Assembly (NCBI GenBank): GCA_910584145.1
Contig: CAJTXX010000001.1
Span: 1 to 64,000 of the forward strand
Direction: 5' to 3'
Length of the DNA: 64,000 bases
DNA from: an uncultured Eggerthellaceae bacterium
Lineage (GTDB): Bacteria > Actinomycetota > Coriobacteriia > Coriobacteriales > Eggerthellaceae
Below are positions 24,163-33,516 of this stretch, piece after piece. The notes beneath the pieces were generated by a model. That model ran no database searches, had not been told where the DNA came from, and worked only from the letters and a program-made list of their open reading frames with translations. Position numbers and translations under genes: made by a program. Numbering within the stretch: position 1 is the stretch's first letter; every line of letters starts with the position of its first letter.

Positions 24163-27100
24163 GCGCCTGCCGTTTTCAAATCGTCGACTCCTCGAAGCGC
24201 AAGGCGGTTCCGTGCGCCATCCTCATCTGTGGCTCGAAAGACGATGTGCGCATCGAGATAGACGAAAGCGCCACTGTGGACGATGTTCCCGCGTTCTTCA
24301 TCCCATTCCTCGAAAAAGGGGAGCGACTCATATGCGGCGACCTTGCTCTGCGGTGGCTGCGCGAACGCATTGTCCCCCCCGGGAGGCAGAACCTTGGCGA
24401 GGTGCTCAGGGCGGCAGGCCTTAACGAGTACGACGAGGTCGAGCTGCTGCGCGCTGGGAAGGGGAAGAGCTCGCACGACAGCTTTCTGGTGCACGAGATC
24501 GACCCTTCTGAAGACGCGGCGTCTGACGGGAGTGCACGCACGCAAAGAAGAGCCAGCTTGGGCGCGGCGCTGCAAGCTCGAAGGGTCTGCAAAGGGCTGT
24601 CTCAAAAAGAGCTGGCGGATCGCGTCTCCATGAAGCAGCCTGCGTTGTCGAAGATCGAATCTGGCAGCGCGAATCCCACGTTCGACACGCTTTCCGATCT
24701 GGACGATTCCCTTGAGGTGCATGGCAACCGCATCGTGGACACATCCCGCGGGTTCCTGTGGAACGAAAGGCGGGAGACGGTATTTGCCCTCTTATTCGAG
24801 CAGTGGCCCGACCTGGCGTATATCTACGAGCGCATCGTCAACGAGCTGGGGGCCTATGACCCCTCCGACGCGGCCGCCGTCATGGATTCCATGGTGATCG
24901 CTCACGGGCTGCGCGAACTCATGAACTCCGCTCCGAAGTGCTTTGGTGGTCTGGACGACGTGGGGAGCGCGTTTCAGAAGGAGGAGCGCGCGCGAGGGGC
25001 TGTCGAAGCCGCGCTCGACGCATTGGATGAGGAGGGGCTGAAAGAGCGTGTTGCGGCAGATGCCACGCTAGGCGGCCCCTTGAATGAGAAGATCGCTGCT
25101 TGGGCAGCCGCACGTCATGAGGGAACGCTCAACAATCAATCGAAGGCGTCCCAGGCCCTTTACGGCGACCCGAAAAGGCCGGGCACGGCGGTGAAGGGTT
25201 GGGTGCGTTCGCAAGGTTTTGCGCACGAGCGGGCCCACTACCACCGGAACATGGCGCAAAGAAGGCATCCCTCGCGAGCCGAATACTTGCATGTCCTCGA
25301 ATTCCTCGAGGACGTCATCTATGCGAGATTCGGCGTAGCGCTTGACGCCAAGCATCGTTTGCAGAACGCCATAGCGAAGGCGAACCGGGTCACCGCTGCC
25401 GGCGATTATGGGGAGCCCTCGGAGGCGGACGTCCGTGGTGCGCTCGCGCTTGGCGCAATGAACGGCCTCGAGCCCCTGCTCTTCTCGGAGCTTCGCAATC
25501 CGAAATGGCTGAAGGTTCTGGAAGACCAGGGTGTCTTTCGTCAGTATGCGGACGATGTTGAGAAGGGAAAGAATCCGGATTATCCGGTGTTCGCCCCCTA
25601 TCTCGCTCAATGCGCCTCCGTTGCGCCGGACGATGTCTGTAACATACTGAAGTGCCTGCTCGACATCAAGCATCCGTTTTTCGTGCACGTTGCGCTGGAT
25701 TGCGCGTCAGGCCTGCCCGAGTCGCATCTTGCCCGCGTGGGTGAGATGGCGGAGAGGGCATTCGGATGGAAAAGCCACGACGGCGCTTCGGTGCTGTTCG
25801 ACCCGCAGCAGCTTGCAGGGATGCTGCGTCGGATGCTCGGGTCGCAAGATGACATGGTCAAGAAAAAGGGCAAGAGGCTGCTTGCCGTCGCCATCAAGCT
25901 GACACATGCCGAGGGACATGGTTTCTATGCTCCTCTGTCTGCGCTGATCGGCGAATACGAGTATCGGGAGTTCTTCGACGCTTCCACTGCCGACTTGCCT
26001 GATCTCGAGCGGCTCGACCTCGCCCGAACGGCGCTCGTCAATGGCATTCGGTTGAGAAACGAGCACGCCAAGAACAGGGACGCTTCATTCGAGATCATTG
26101 AATCGCTGAGCGACGAAGCGCTTTCCGCGTCCGAGAAGACGAGCTCCCTCGTCGCGCTGACTGCAATCTGCAAGGACATCGTGGGGAACAACGCGCAGGA
26201 TTTCTGGGGCAGCCTCAGGCAGATCATCGACAAGAAGCCTCCCATTATGCAGAGGATCGCGTTCCAGGTCCTTCATGAACGCCTTTTGGCCAACGCAGAC
26301 GAAGGGGTGCCTGGAACGGCAGCCTATGGGCTTCTTGAGTACATCGTCTCGAAGGGTTTCCTATTCGACTCGGAATACCAAAAGGAGTCGCTTCCGCTGC
26401 TGGCGGATTACGGAGTCCGGGCGACCGACGAGTCGCTGGCTTCGTTCTTCGGGCAGCTGGACGAGCGCTCGGCTGCGAACCGTCAGAGGCTGTCGCGCCG
26501 TTTCGAGGGCGGTTCAAGGGAGCACGTCGATGCAGTGCGGTGGGCAATCATGCACACGGAGAAAGCCGAGCATCGAATCTTGCAGCAATTCAAAGAAGGG
26601 CGCCTTCCCCCAGAGAAGCTGAGAAGGCTGAGAGCCTATGAGCGTAAGCATGGCGGCCCAATGGAGGAACCCCGATCGATGAGCGGGTTGATGAGCATAG
26701 GATGGGGGAAGAGCCCGGTGAGCGCGGATACCCTTGCGCTCATGAAGAAGGATGACCTCTTCTCGTACCTGAATGGGTGGACGCCCAGCCAGGCCGATCT
26801 TCTCAATTTTCTGTCGCGGGAAAGCTTGGCATCCGAGCTCTCGGCGATGGTGGAAATGAGCCCGTTCGCGTTCAACGGGTGCTTGGACGAATTGGAGGGG
26901 CTGCATCCCGTATATGTCCGTGGCGTTTTCGATGGCTGGGGCAAGGCGCTTCGAAATGCACGTGAGATTCCTCTGGACGAGGCGATCCTGTTGGCGCATT
27001 GGGTCGTTGTGACGTTTGGAGCCGGGGACGTCTCTTCTGGGGAGGCCCATGGCGAGGCGGCGTCCGAGCGGTATCAGACCAAGAGAGCTGCCGCGTGGCT

Positions 27101-28259
27101 CATCGAGGAGGTCGCGAAGCGATGCGGGGATGACGTCGACGCTTCGACGGTCTCTCGAATCGTTGAAATCGTCAACGAGCTCAGCAAAGGGGACGTGGAC
27201 GACCCTGGGGATGAAGATGGCGATTATGCCGACGATTATGCCGACGAGGCATCTCTGCAGGCGTTGGGGAACCACGTGCGCCTGATTGCGATAACGGCTT
27301 CGTTGAAGATGCTTTCAAGCCACCCGAACATGACTGATGCCAGTCGTGAGGTCCTGCATCGGATCGTCCGAAGCGCGATGCCGGCGAACACGAAATCGGA
27401 GGCGGACGTTTTTGCGCTTGCGCTCGATTGCGGCGGCCTTTTCGATTGCGGCCAAGATTTCCTCGAAGAAAACAAGGCCTCTCTGCTTGGCGACGTTGCC
27501 GAGGACGCTTTGCAGCAGAAGCTTCTCTCCATGATGCTATTCGTGTTGAACCCGCACCCTCGGGCGATCGAGTTCTTGCGCGAGCCGGTGGAGACATGCC
27601 TTGACGCGGGCCCGCACCAGATTGCCTCGTTCGAGACCTCCATCACGAAGAAGAGCTTCATGCGCGCGCTTGGGGATTGGTTGTGCAGCGGCATTTTCTG
27701 GGACACGATCGATTTGCGCGACCCGCTTCTGAAGCGCTGGTTCTCGTTGTCTAGCGGCGAGGAGAAGGGAGCTGCGCTTCTGCATGTCGGACGAGGCTTG
27801 GCGGGCCTTTCGAACCCGGAATCGCTTTCGGAAGAGCGCATCGAGCGCATCAAGGCCCTTTGGGACTATGTCGCTGATGAGTATGGAGACGAGCCTGGCG
27901 CAGTGCGCGGGTTGCTGGATCTGGCGGAGACGGGTAGGTTCGACCCTGCTTGGCTGAGGGGGAAGATGGTGCGAGAGGCACAAGGCGACGCCATAATGCG
28001 GGACCTTGCATGCCACGGCGACGCGTTCCTGAAGCTGGTGGAAGGCGACCCAAAGTGGGGCATGCGGCTGATTGGGTCTGTGCCCGAAGGACAAGGGACG
28101 GGGGCCTCTCTCTTTTCAGTGGGCAAATTGAGTAAGGAAGTCATCGGTTGCTTTATCGCACAGGGGGGATCGAAGGAAGACTCGGACCTCGTTTCGTTCA
28201 TGGATTGGGTGGCCCGAAAGCACGACCTGAACATAGACGAGTACGTGGCGGCCCTTTGA
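24159..28259 (+). CDS. Giant (1366-residue) HTH protein paired with the HipT-like kinase
   Basis: Residues 1-115 form a small alpha/beta domain (WLRERIVPPGRQNL, then GLNEYDEVELLRAGKGKSSH). It resembles the N-terminal segment often seen beside HipA/CtkA-type kinases. Residues about 133-192 are a Cro/C1 HTH (ALQARRVCKGLSQKELADR, then SMKQPALSKIESGSANP). Residues about 200-1366 are Leu/Ala-rich and helical, probably a long alpha-solenoid, with one acidic patch near residue 1010 (DDPGDEDGDYADDYADE). No catalytic motif was recognised. The HTH makes it the likely antitoxin/autorepressor (HipB role), the N-terminus could take the HipS role, and the solenoid may sense or bind a trigger. The assignment is inferred from the four-base overlap with the kinase. 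Confidence 0.7.
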   Translation: MSACRFQIVDSSKRKAVPCAILICGSKDDVRIEIDESATVDDVPAFFIPFLEKGERLICGDLALRWLRERIVPPGRQNLGEVLRAAGLNEYDEVELLRAGKGKSSHDSFLVHEIDPSEDAASDGSARTQRRASLGAALQARRVCKGLSQKELADRVSMKQPALSKIESGSANPTFDTLSDLDDSLEVHGNRIVDTSRGFLWNERRETVFALLFEQWPDLAYIYERIVNELGAYDPSDAAAVMDSMVIAHGLRELMNSAPKCFGGLDDVGSAFQKEERARGAVEAALDALDEEGLKERVAADATLGGPLNEKIAAWAAARHEGTLNNQSKASQALYGDPKRPGTAVKGWVRSQGFAHERAHYHRNMAQRRHPSRAEYLHVLEFLEDVIYARFGVALDAKHRLQNAIAKANRVTAAGDYGEPSEADVRGALALGAMNGLEPLLFSELRNPKWLKVLEDQGVFRQYADDVEKGKNPDYPVFAPYLAQCASVAPDDVCNILKCLLDIKHPFFVHVALDCASGLPESHLARVGEMAERAFGWKSHDGASVLFDPQQLAGMLRRMLGSQDDMVKKKGKRLLAVAIKLTHAEGHGFYAPLSALIGEYEYREFFDASTADLPDLERLDLARTALVNGIRLRNEHAKNRDASFEIIESLSDEALSASEKTSSLVALTAICKDIVGNNAQDFWGSLRQIIDKKPPIMQRIAFQVLHERLLANADEGVPGTAAYGLLEYIVSKGFLFDSEYQKESLPLLADYGVRATDESLASFFGQLDERSAANRQRLSRRFEGGSREHVDAVRWAIMHTEKAEHRILQQFKEGRLPPEKLRRLRAYERKHGGPMEEPRSMSGLMSIGWGKSPVSADTLALMKKDDLFSYLNGWTPSQADLLNFLSRESLASELSAMVEMSPFAFNGCLDELEGLHPVYVRGVFDGWGKALRNAREIPLDEAILLAHWVVVTFGAGDVSSGEAHGEAASERYQTKRAAAWLIEEVAKRCGDDVDASTVSRIVEIVNELSKGDVDDPGDEDGDYADDYADEASLQALGNHVRLIAITASLKMLSSHPNMTDASREVLHRIVRSAMPANTKSEADVFALALDCGGLFDCGQDFLEENKASLLGDVAEDALQQKLLSMMLFVLNPHPRAIEFLREPVETCLDAGPHQIASFETSITKKSFMRALGDWLCSGIFWDTIDLRDPLLKRWFSLSSGEEKGAALLHVGRGLAGLSNPESLSEERIERIKALWDYVADEYGDEPGAVRGLLDLAETGRFDPAWLRGKMVREAQGDAIMRDLACHGDAFLKLVEGDPKWGMRLIGSVPEGQGTGASLFSVGKLSKEVIGCFIAQGGSKEDSDLVSFMDWVARKHDLNIDEYVAAL

Positions 28260-28277
28260 CTCGATGATGCCGCGCCG

Positions 28278-28610
28278 CTACTCCCACACGAAGCCGCTGT
28301 CAGTTGCGGCGTCGTAGGCCACGTTGGTGACGTAGCGCTCGACGCGCATGCGCACGTCGTGCTTCTCGCGCAACTCGGCGATGGTGCCCATCATGGGGGA
28401 GGCGTGGTGCGCATCGAGCGCGCGCTGGCTCTCCCAGCTGTCGATCAGCAGCACCGTCTCCGCGTCGTCGAGGGGCGCGAAGTACTCGTAGCGGAGGTTT
28501 CCCGGCTCGCGCCGGATGGCATCCACCGTACCGGACGCGACCATTTCCTCGGCGAACCGTCGCGCGCTTCCGTCCGTGCCGCTGTAGTAGATGTTCACCG
28601 TGATAGCCAC
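28278..28610 (-). CDS. Antibiotic biosynthesis monooxygenase (ABM)-family protein
   Basis: A 110-residue ferredoxin-like small protein. The pattern MAITVNIYYSGTDGSARRFA, then GNLRYEYFAPLDDAETVLLI and SWESQRALDAHHASPMM is that of YgiN/ABM quinol monooxygenases. These dimers act on quinones or serve as accessory proteins. It converges on the giant HTH gene and stands alone next to tRNA-Gly. GGGGAAG lies before the ATG. Confidence 0.88.
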   Translation of the reverse strand: MAITVNIYYSGTDGSARRFAEEMVASGTVDAIRREPGNLRYEYFAPLDDAETVLLIDSWESQRALDAHHASPMMGTIAELREKHDVRMRVERYVTNVAYDAATDSGFVWE

Positions 28611-28691
28611 GAGCTTCCCCTTCCGTCCTTCGCGAGCCGCCGCCTGAACGCACGAACGCCGCCCGGGAGGACGGCGCTCGGATGCTGCTTA

Positions 28692-28765
28692 TGGAGCGGG
28701 CGACGGGAATCGAACCCGCGTTAGAAGCTTGGGAAGCTCCTGTTCTACCATTGAACTACGCCCGC
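28692..28765 (-). tRNA. tRNA-Gly (anticodon CCC)
   Basis: On the minus strand: acceptor GCGGGCG paired with CGCCCGC, T discriminator, encoded CCA (28694-28692), D-arm GTTCAATGGTAGAAC, anticodon loop TTCCCAA, T-arm GGGTTCGATTCCC. Length 74 with CCA. Confidence 0.95.
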
Positions 28766-29126
28766 ATCGGTCAGCTATTATACCGCTCCCGCCCTCTTTT
28801 CCTCGGTCATTTCAGGGAATCCTCACGAGCAGCGCCCTAAGCGGCGGCCCGAAGGAAGCTCATGTAGCACAGAGGCCAGTTCTGCGTGCCTGACTCGCTG
28901 AAGTGGCGTGCGAGTCAAGAGAACCGTCCCCATGACTCACTGACCCGGCCGTCGGCTACCTGACGAGGCGATGACCGTTTCCTGACCTTTAAGCCTTCAG
29001 GCCTGCGCATCGGGCCAGCTGGCAGTATGCTCGCAGAAAACGAGCGAACGAGGGCGGGAAGGCGAGCGGATCGACCGAGCAACCCTTGAGCCAACCCCCC
29101 CCTTCGTACGGCGAAAGGGGCGCCCC
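28766..29126. other. Gene-free stretch with one repeat of the GGGGACGGTTC family
   Basis: It holds GCGAGTCAAGAGAACCGTCC then CCATGACTCAC (28909-28943), the inverse of the repeat at 10687 and 20391. A run of C with a GCGAAAGGGGC motif precedes the next gene. No coding sequence was found. Confidence 0.5.
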
Positions 29127-29477
29127 ATGGCAAGCTTCGGTCACGGAACCTTAGGAAACCCGCCGACGGATTCAACCTTAGGTGGCCAATCGTCGGCAAC
29201 CCAAGCAAGCTGCGCCAAGCTTACGCCGGTTGACATCATCGGCAGGGTGGCCTCGGTGCTCTCCATCATCATGTACGTCTCCTATGTGACCCAGATCGCG
29301 AACAACCTCGATGGCCATCCGGGCAGCCCGTGGCAACCTCTGGCGGCCTTCTTCAACTGCGTCATGTGGACCCTCTACGGGTTCCTGAAGCCCAAGAAGG
29401 ACTGGCCGATCATCATCGCGAATGTGCCGGGCATCTTTCTTGGCGCAGCCGCGTTCATCACGGCGCTGGCCCACTGA
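29127..29477 (+). CDS. SemiSWEET/PQ-loop family transporter
   Basis: A 116-residue membrane protein with three transmembrane helices, the size and plan of bacterial SemiSWEET sugar transporters, which work as homodimers. Motifs: MYVSYVTQIANNL (PQ-loop-like helix 1), FFNCVMWTLYGFLKPKKDWP (helix 2, conserved Asn and Trp) and IANVPGIFLGAAAFI (helix 3, conserved Asn). The first about 35 residues form a Ser/Thr-rich cytoplasmic extension not common in the family. AAGGGG precedes the ATG. The substrate is not deducible. Confidence 0.8.
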   Translation: MASFGHGTLGNPPTDSTLGGQSSATQASCAKLTPVDIIGRVASVLSIIMYVSYVTQIANNLDGHPGSPWQPLAAFFNCVMWTLYGFLKPKKDWPIIIANVPGIFLGAAAFITALAH

Positions 29478-29759
29478 GGGTGGCGCGTACTGGAAAGGTC
29501 GGCGGGAGGGGGGGCCAACGCAGGGTCGGCACAGGCAACACAGGGAGCGACTTTCGCCGAACAGCCCATCGGCCATTTTCGTAGCGAATCGGTGAAGCGG
29601 CTTGCCTTTGCGCTACACTTTCCCTTGCAGAACGCGGCGGGGCGCCGCTCCCGAGAGGCAAGGCCCTCGGGGAGTTCCCCGTATCTACGCTGCCTGCGGC
29701 CGCCTCGCCCCGAGGCTTTGAGCCGCGTCCACGGTTCGAGCCTGATGCAAGGGGAGGTT

Positions 29760-31139
29760 ATGCGGAACACGTCTTTGGCACCGCTGCTGGCGGTGCTCTA
29801 CGGCTGCGGTTTTCTGGCCGGCTTCAACGAGAACCTGGTGAACATGGCATTGGTGGCCATCATGGGCCAGTTCGCCGTGGACGCCATGACGGCCCAGTGG
29901 CTCGTCACCGGCTACATGATCGCAGTGACCGTGGTGGTCGCCTGCATGGCCTACCTTTATCGGCGGCTGCCCATGCGCACGCTGTTCTTCGCGGCATCGG
30001 CTCTGAGCATCGTCGGATCGGCCGGCGGCCTTGTAGCGCCGAGCTTCGCGGTGCTCCTGCTGGCGCGCCTCGTGCAGGCCGTGGGCACGGGCGTGTTCAT
30101 TCCGCTCATGATGAACGTCATCGTGGACAAGGTTCCTCACGGCAAGCTCGGCGCCTATCTTGCCATCGGCTCAGCCACGATCACCGTGGGGCCTGCCACG
30201 GCTCCCATCGTCACCGGATTCATCGTGAGCGATTTGGGCTGGCGCAGCGTGTTCGTCGTGCCCCTGGCGGCTGCCGTATCGCTGGCTGTGGCCGGCGCCT
30301 TTGTGATGCGCGACGGCCGCAAACCGGTGCGCGGCGGCTTCGATGCGCTCTCGGCGGCTCTCGTGGCCGTCGGGGTCACGGCGCTGTCCGTGGGCCTCTC
30401 GGAGGTGACGCTCCATCCGCCCGTTGGGGCGGCGACCCTTGTCGGGACCGTAGTGGCCCTCGGGTGGTTCGTCCGCCGCCAGGGGCAGCTGGCCCGGCCG
30501 CTCGTGTCCATGGAAGCCGTGCGCTATGGCACCTTTTGGCCGGCGGCCGTGCTCGTGATGGTCACCATGATGACCTACTTCTCGCTGTCGGTCATGGCGC
30601 CGCTGTACTTCGAGGAAGCGGCGGGGCTCGCCGCCTCGGTAGCGGGCGTGCTCATGGTGGCGCCGGTGCTCGCCAATGCCACGGCCGCCATCTTCGCCGG
30701 GCGCCTCCTCGATAGGCGCGGGGAATGGCCTGTGCTGCCGGCGGGCCTCGCCATTGCCGTCGTGGGGCTTCTCGTCACCATCGCCGGGGCGCTTTCCGCC
30801 TCGGTTGCCGGAGCCGCTGCGGGCATCTTCCTCGGATACCTGGGCACGGGCATGGTGCTCTCTCCGGCCCAGACGGCAGGGCTGCGCCGTCTGCCCGACG
30901 ATCTGAGCCCCCACGGCGTGACCCTCATGTCCATAGCCGTGCAGCTGTCGGCTTGCTTGGGGCCTGCAGCTTATGTCGGCATCATGAGCTCCGTCTCGGC
31001 CGGGGCCGCCGCTGCCGGCACCCCTGTCGCCCAGGCCAGCGCCGAAGGCTTCGCTGCCGCCATGGCTGCTTCCGCCGTTGTAGCTGGTGTCGGCTGTGCG
31101 GTCGCCCTCATCTACGCCCGCAGGATGCGCTGTCGCTGA
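29760..31139 (+). CDS. MFS drug:proton antiporter (EmrB/QacA-like, DHA2)
   Basis: A 459-residue major facilitator with about 14 hydrophobic segments. Motif A-like LYRRLPMRTLFF follows helix 2, motif C-like GSATITVGPATAPIVTGFIV is in helix 5 (antiporter signature), and AQWLVTGYMIAVTVV is typical of the DHA2 group. The start at 29760 follows GGGGAGG closely; a 56-codon upstream extension is Arg/Pro-rich and unlikely. It stands alone. Efflux of a toxic compound is expected but the substrate is unknown. Confidence 0.85.
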   Translation: MRNTSLAPLLAVLYGCGFLAGFNENLVNMALVAIMGQFAVDAMTAQWLVTGYMIAVTVVVACMAYLYRRLPMRTLFFAASALSIVGSAGGLVAPSFAVLLLARLVQAVGTGVFIPLMMNVIVDKVPHGKLGAYLAIGSATITVGPATAPIVTGFIVSDLGWRSVFVVPLAAAVSLAVAGAFVMRDGRKPVRGGFDALSAALVAVGVTALSVGLSEVTLHPPVGAATLVGTVVALGWFVRRQGQLARPLVSMEAVRYGTFWPAAVLVMVTMMTYFSLSVMAPLYFEEAAGLAASVAGVLMVAPVLANATAAIFAGRLLDRRGEWPVLPAGLAIAVVGLLVTIAGALSASVAGAAAGIFLGYLGTGMVLSPAQTAGLRRLPDDLSPHGVTLMSIAVQLSACLGPAAYVGIMSSVSAGAAAAGTPVAQASAEGFAAAMAASAVVAGVGCAVALIYARRMRCR

Positions 31140-31205
31140 TGCCCAGGGGCAGTAGCGCAGGGACAGCACATAGAACCGTCCCCTGTGCTCACCCTGTGCT
31201 CAGAA

Positions 31206-31504
31206 GCCTGCCGCAGACGGTGTCCCCGAAGAGCGCCTGGGCAAAGGCATGGCCGAACGCCTCCGAGCGCACCTTCTGGACGAACCGCATCGCAAATCTC
31301 GTGCCGCTGAACCGTCGCCGCAATTCCGCAGCGCAGAACTACAACTTTCCCATCAAGCTGGAGAAATACTTCAAGGGCAAGAGCAATGCGTCGTCATATG
31401 CGCTCACCACGCAGGTGCTGGCGGAGAAGTCATGGACGCCCAAGGTGGTTTCGCGGCGTCAGGCCGACTTGATGAAGGTCTTCAGACGCAACTGGGAGCT
31501 GTGA
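31206..31504 (+). pseudogene. GmrSD/DUF1524-type nuclease, C-terminal remnant
   Basis: About 98 codons without a start: RTFWTNRIANLVPLNRRRN, then YNFPIKLEKYFKGK and ending LMKVFRRNWEL. This matches the C-terminal end of DUF262-DUF1524 (GmrSD type IV restriction) proteins, after the HNH motif. The 5' part has been replaced by an intergenic repeat (31160-31200). It is a relic of a phage-defence gene. Confidence 0.6.
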
Positions 31505-31556
31505 CCAGGCGGAGGCCGTCGAAACAGCGAGCACGTTATTGAATGGTGACGTTGTG

Positions 31557-31609
31557 GTGACGCAGGGTGACGCAGCGCAGGGTGACGCAGGACGGGGATA
31601 ATGTCATCA
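31557..31609. repeat. REP-like element (distal member)
   Basis: Repeated GGTGACGCAG units ending GGACGGGGATAATGTCATCA. It is the only member of the first REP family outside 1-11 kb. A GGGACGGTTCCCATGACTT unit of the second family follows at about 31632, so the two families lie side by side here. Confidence 0.75.
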
Positions 31610-31649
31610 ACCTTGACGAAGGGCGAGTCAAAGGGACGGTTCCCATGAC

Positions 31650-32549
31650 TTACTTTGCTCGCTCACGCTCCCGACTCTGGGACAGCAGCAACCCGGCAAC
31701 GGTCATGAGGACGCCCGCCACGATCAGCGCATTCAGCGGCTCGCCAAGGAGCAGGATCGACGCCGTGGCCGTGATGGCGGGAACCAGGTAGATGTAGGTG
31801 GTGGAGATGGTCGGGCCGAGATGCCTTACCGAGACGCCCCACGTCACGAAGCATGCAGCAGAGGCGACGACCCCCAAGAACAGCAAGTTCAGCGCATTGC
31901 CCCATTGGAGCAGGACCGGCGGCGACGCAAGACCGTCTCCGAACAGCGCAGTAGCCGGCACGATGAAGGCGAGCCCCCATAGGAAGGTCCTCTTGGTCGA
32001 TGCGATCGTCTCGTATCCAAGGGAAGCGACCTTCTGGACGAGGATGGAGTAGACGGCCCAGACGAGCGCAGCAAGAAGCGCGAGAAGGTCCCCGAATAAG
32101 GCGTCGGCTCCAAGCGCTGCGGCTACGCCATCCGCCCCGGCTCCGAAGCCGACCACGACAAGGCCTCCCATCGCCAACGTGAAGCCCGCGAAGAACCTGG
32201 CGCTTAGGAAGGAGCGGTCGCCGAGAAGCGCCGAGATGACGGCCGTGAACAGCGGGGAAGCGGCGACGATGACCCCTACCGCGGTGGCTGTCGTGAACAC
32301 CAGCGCCACGTTCTCAAGCAGATAGTACGCGGCGATGCCGGTCGCGCCTGCTGCCGCGAACAGCAACTCGTGCCTTCGTTCGCGCAGCCGGAGGACGCGG
32401 GGTCGCAGGGCGCAGAGCACGACGAATCCGATCGCGAAGCGGAGCAAGAAGATCCAAAGCGGCGAGAGGCTTGCGAGGAGCACCTTCGTGGATACGAACG
32501 TGCATCCCCAGACGAATATGGTGAAGACGGCGACGAGATGGTGCTTCAT
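31650..32549 (-). CDS. EamA/DMT-superfamily transporter
   Basis: A 299-residue permease with ten predicted helices in two EamA repeats. The first starts VFTIFVWGCTFVSTKVLLAS and ends YLLENVALVFTTATAVGVIV; the second includes LALLAALVWAVYSILVQKVA and PTISTTYIYLVPAITATASI. This superfamily exports metabolites or amino acids. Its ATG overlaps the AraC gene's stop (ATGA), so the regulator and transporter are translated together. Confidence 0.9.
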   Translation of the reverse strand: MKHHLVAVFTIFVWGCTFVSTKVLLASLSPLWIFLLRFAIGFVVLCALRPRVLRLRERRHELLFAAAGATGIAAYYLLENVALVFTTATAVGVIVAASPLFTAVISALLGDRSFLSARFFAGFTLAMGGLVVVGFGAGADGVAAALGADALFGDLLALLAALVWAVYSILVQKVASLGYETIASTKRTFLWGLAFIVPATALFGDGLASPPVLLQWGNALNLLFLGVVASAACFVTWGVSVRHLGPTISTTYIYLVPAITATASILLLGEPLNALIVAGVLMTVAGLLLSQSRERERAK

Positions 32550-33442
32550 GCTCGGATGCCCCCTTTCGCCGTCATCCTTCTGTATGCGGCGGGCGTCGTC
32601 CCAATGCGCTGCTTGAAGACGCGCGTGAGGTGCGCCTGGTCCGCGAATCCCGCCTCGGCAGCGACGTCGGCGGGCGCAGCGCCTTCGGAAAGCAGCTCGC
32701 AAGCGCACTCGACGCGAAGCGACATGAGGTGCTGCAGCGGGGTGATGTCAAACCGCTTCCTGTAGGCGCGAATGAGCGCATACTCGGAAATGCCCTCCGT
32801 GGCGGCCAGCTCGGCGATGGCATGGGGCTCGGCCAGATGGCCGCGCAGGTGAGCGAACGCACGCAGCGCAGACGCTTCGTGGGCGGCCGGAACCGCCGAG
32901 GGCCCTCCGCCGGCATCAAGGCAGCTCGCAAGGAAGAGCGCCCTCTCGAGCATCTCGGTGCCGTCTCCGCCTTCGATGGAGCGCAGAAGGGCATCGAAGG
33001 CGCGCAGGGCTTCGCCGTCGTCCCTTCTCGGGAACCGTAGCCTCGCGCCGTCCAGCACCTCGGCCGCTATGGTCACGCTGTCGTAGGCGAACAGCGCGTC
33101 GCCTGCCTGGCAGCATCCATGCATGTCGCCGGGATTGAACGCGACGAGGTCGCCGGGGACGATGCGCACGCGACTCCCGTTGAGGTCGAGGTCCCTTTCG
33201 CCGCCTTCGACGCGCCCGATGACGTAATGCCGATGCGAGTGCACGGCAAAAGGCTGCGCAAGCCCGCGATACGTGCGCCGCTCGCCGCCGATTTGGGGGA
33301 TCGGGGTTATGGTGCAGTGGGCCGCTCGGCCCGCATGCCTCTTCTCGATCATCGCATCCAAGACGACGGGGCGTTCGAGGCCGTCGAGCCCACCGAGCCC
33401 CGTTCGGCTCCTCTCTCTTCGGGGCCACCATACACCCGCCAA
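32546..33442 (-). CDS. AraC-family transcriptional regulator
   Basis: A 298-residue regulator: N-terminal cupin-like ligand domain (FAVHSHRHYVIGRVEGGERD, then GDLVAFNPGDMHGC) and a C-terminal double HTH at residues about 195-290 (ISEYALIRAYRKRFDITPLQ, then GFADQAHLTRVFKQRIGTTP). The start is uncertain: ATG at 33442 or, giving a more family-like N-terminus, ATG at 33352 (MIEKRHAGRAAHC). It overlaps the EamA transporter gene and probably controls it. Confidence 0.88.
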   Translation of the reverse strand: MAGVWWPRRERSRTGLGGLDGLERPVVLDAMIEKRHAGRAAHCTITPIPQIGGERRTYRGLAQPFAVHSHRHYVIGRVEGGERDLDLNGSRVRIVPGDLVAFNPGDMHGCCQAGDALFAYDSVTIAAEVLDGARLRFPRRDDGEALRAFDALLRSIEGGDGTEMLERALFLASCLDAGGGPSAVPAAHEASALRAFAHLRGHLAEPHAIAELAATEGISEYALIRAYRKRFDITPLQHLMSLRVECACELLSEGAAPADVAAEAGFADQAHLTRVFKQRIGTTPAAYRRMTAKGGIRA

Positions 33443-33516
33443 GCGGACGAATCTTGAACGAAATTGCGCGATCCTCTCCAGATGGCGCCCGCTGAGAGCC
33501 AGGGTGACTCACTGAC

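Noticed and set aside
29592..29759. 56-residue N-terminal extension of the MFS transporter
   Set aside because: Arg/Pro-rich and unlike family starts; the ATG at 29760 begins directly before the first helix and follows GGGGAGG.
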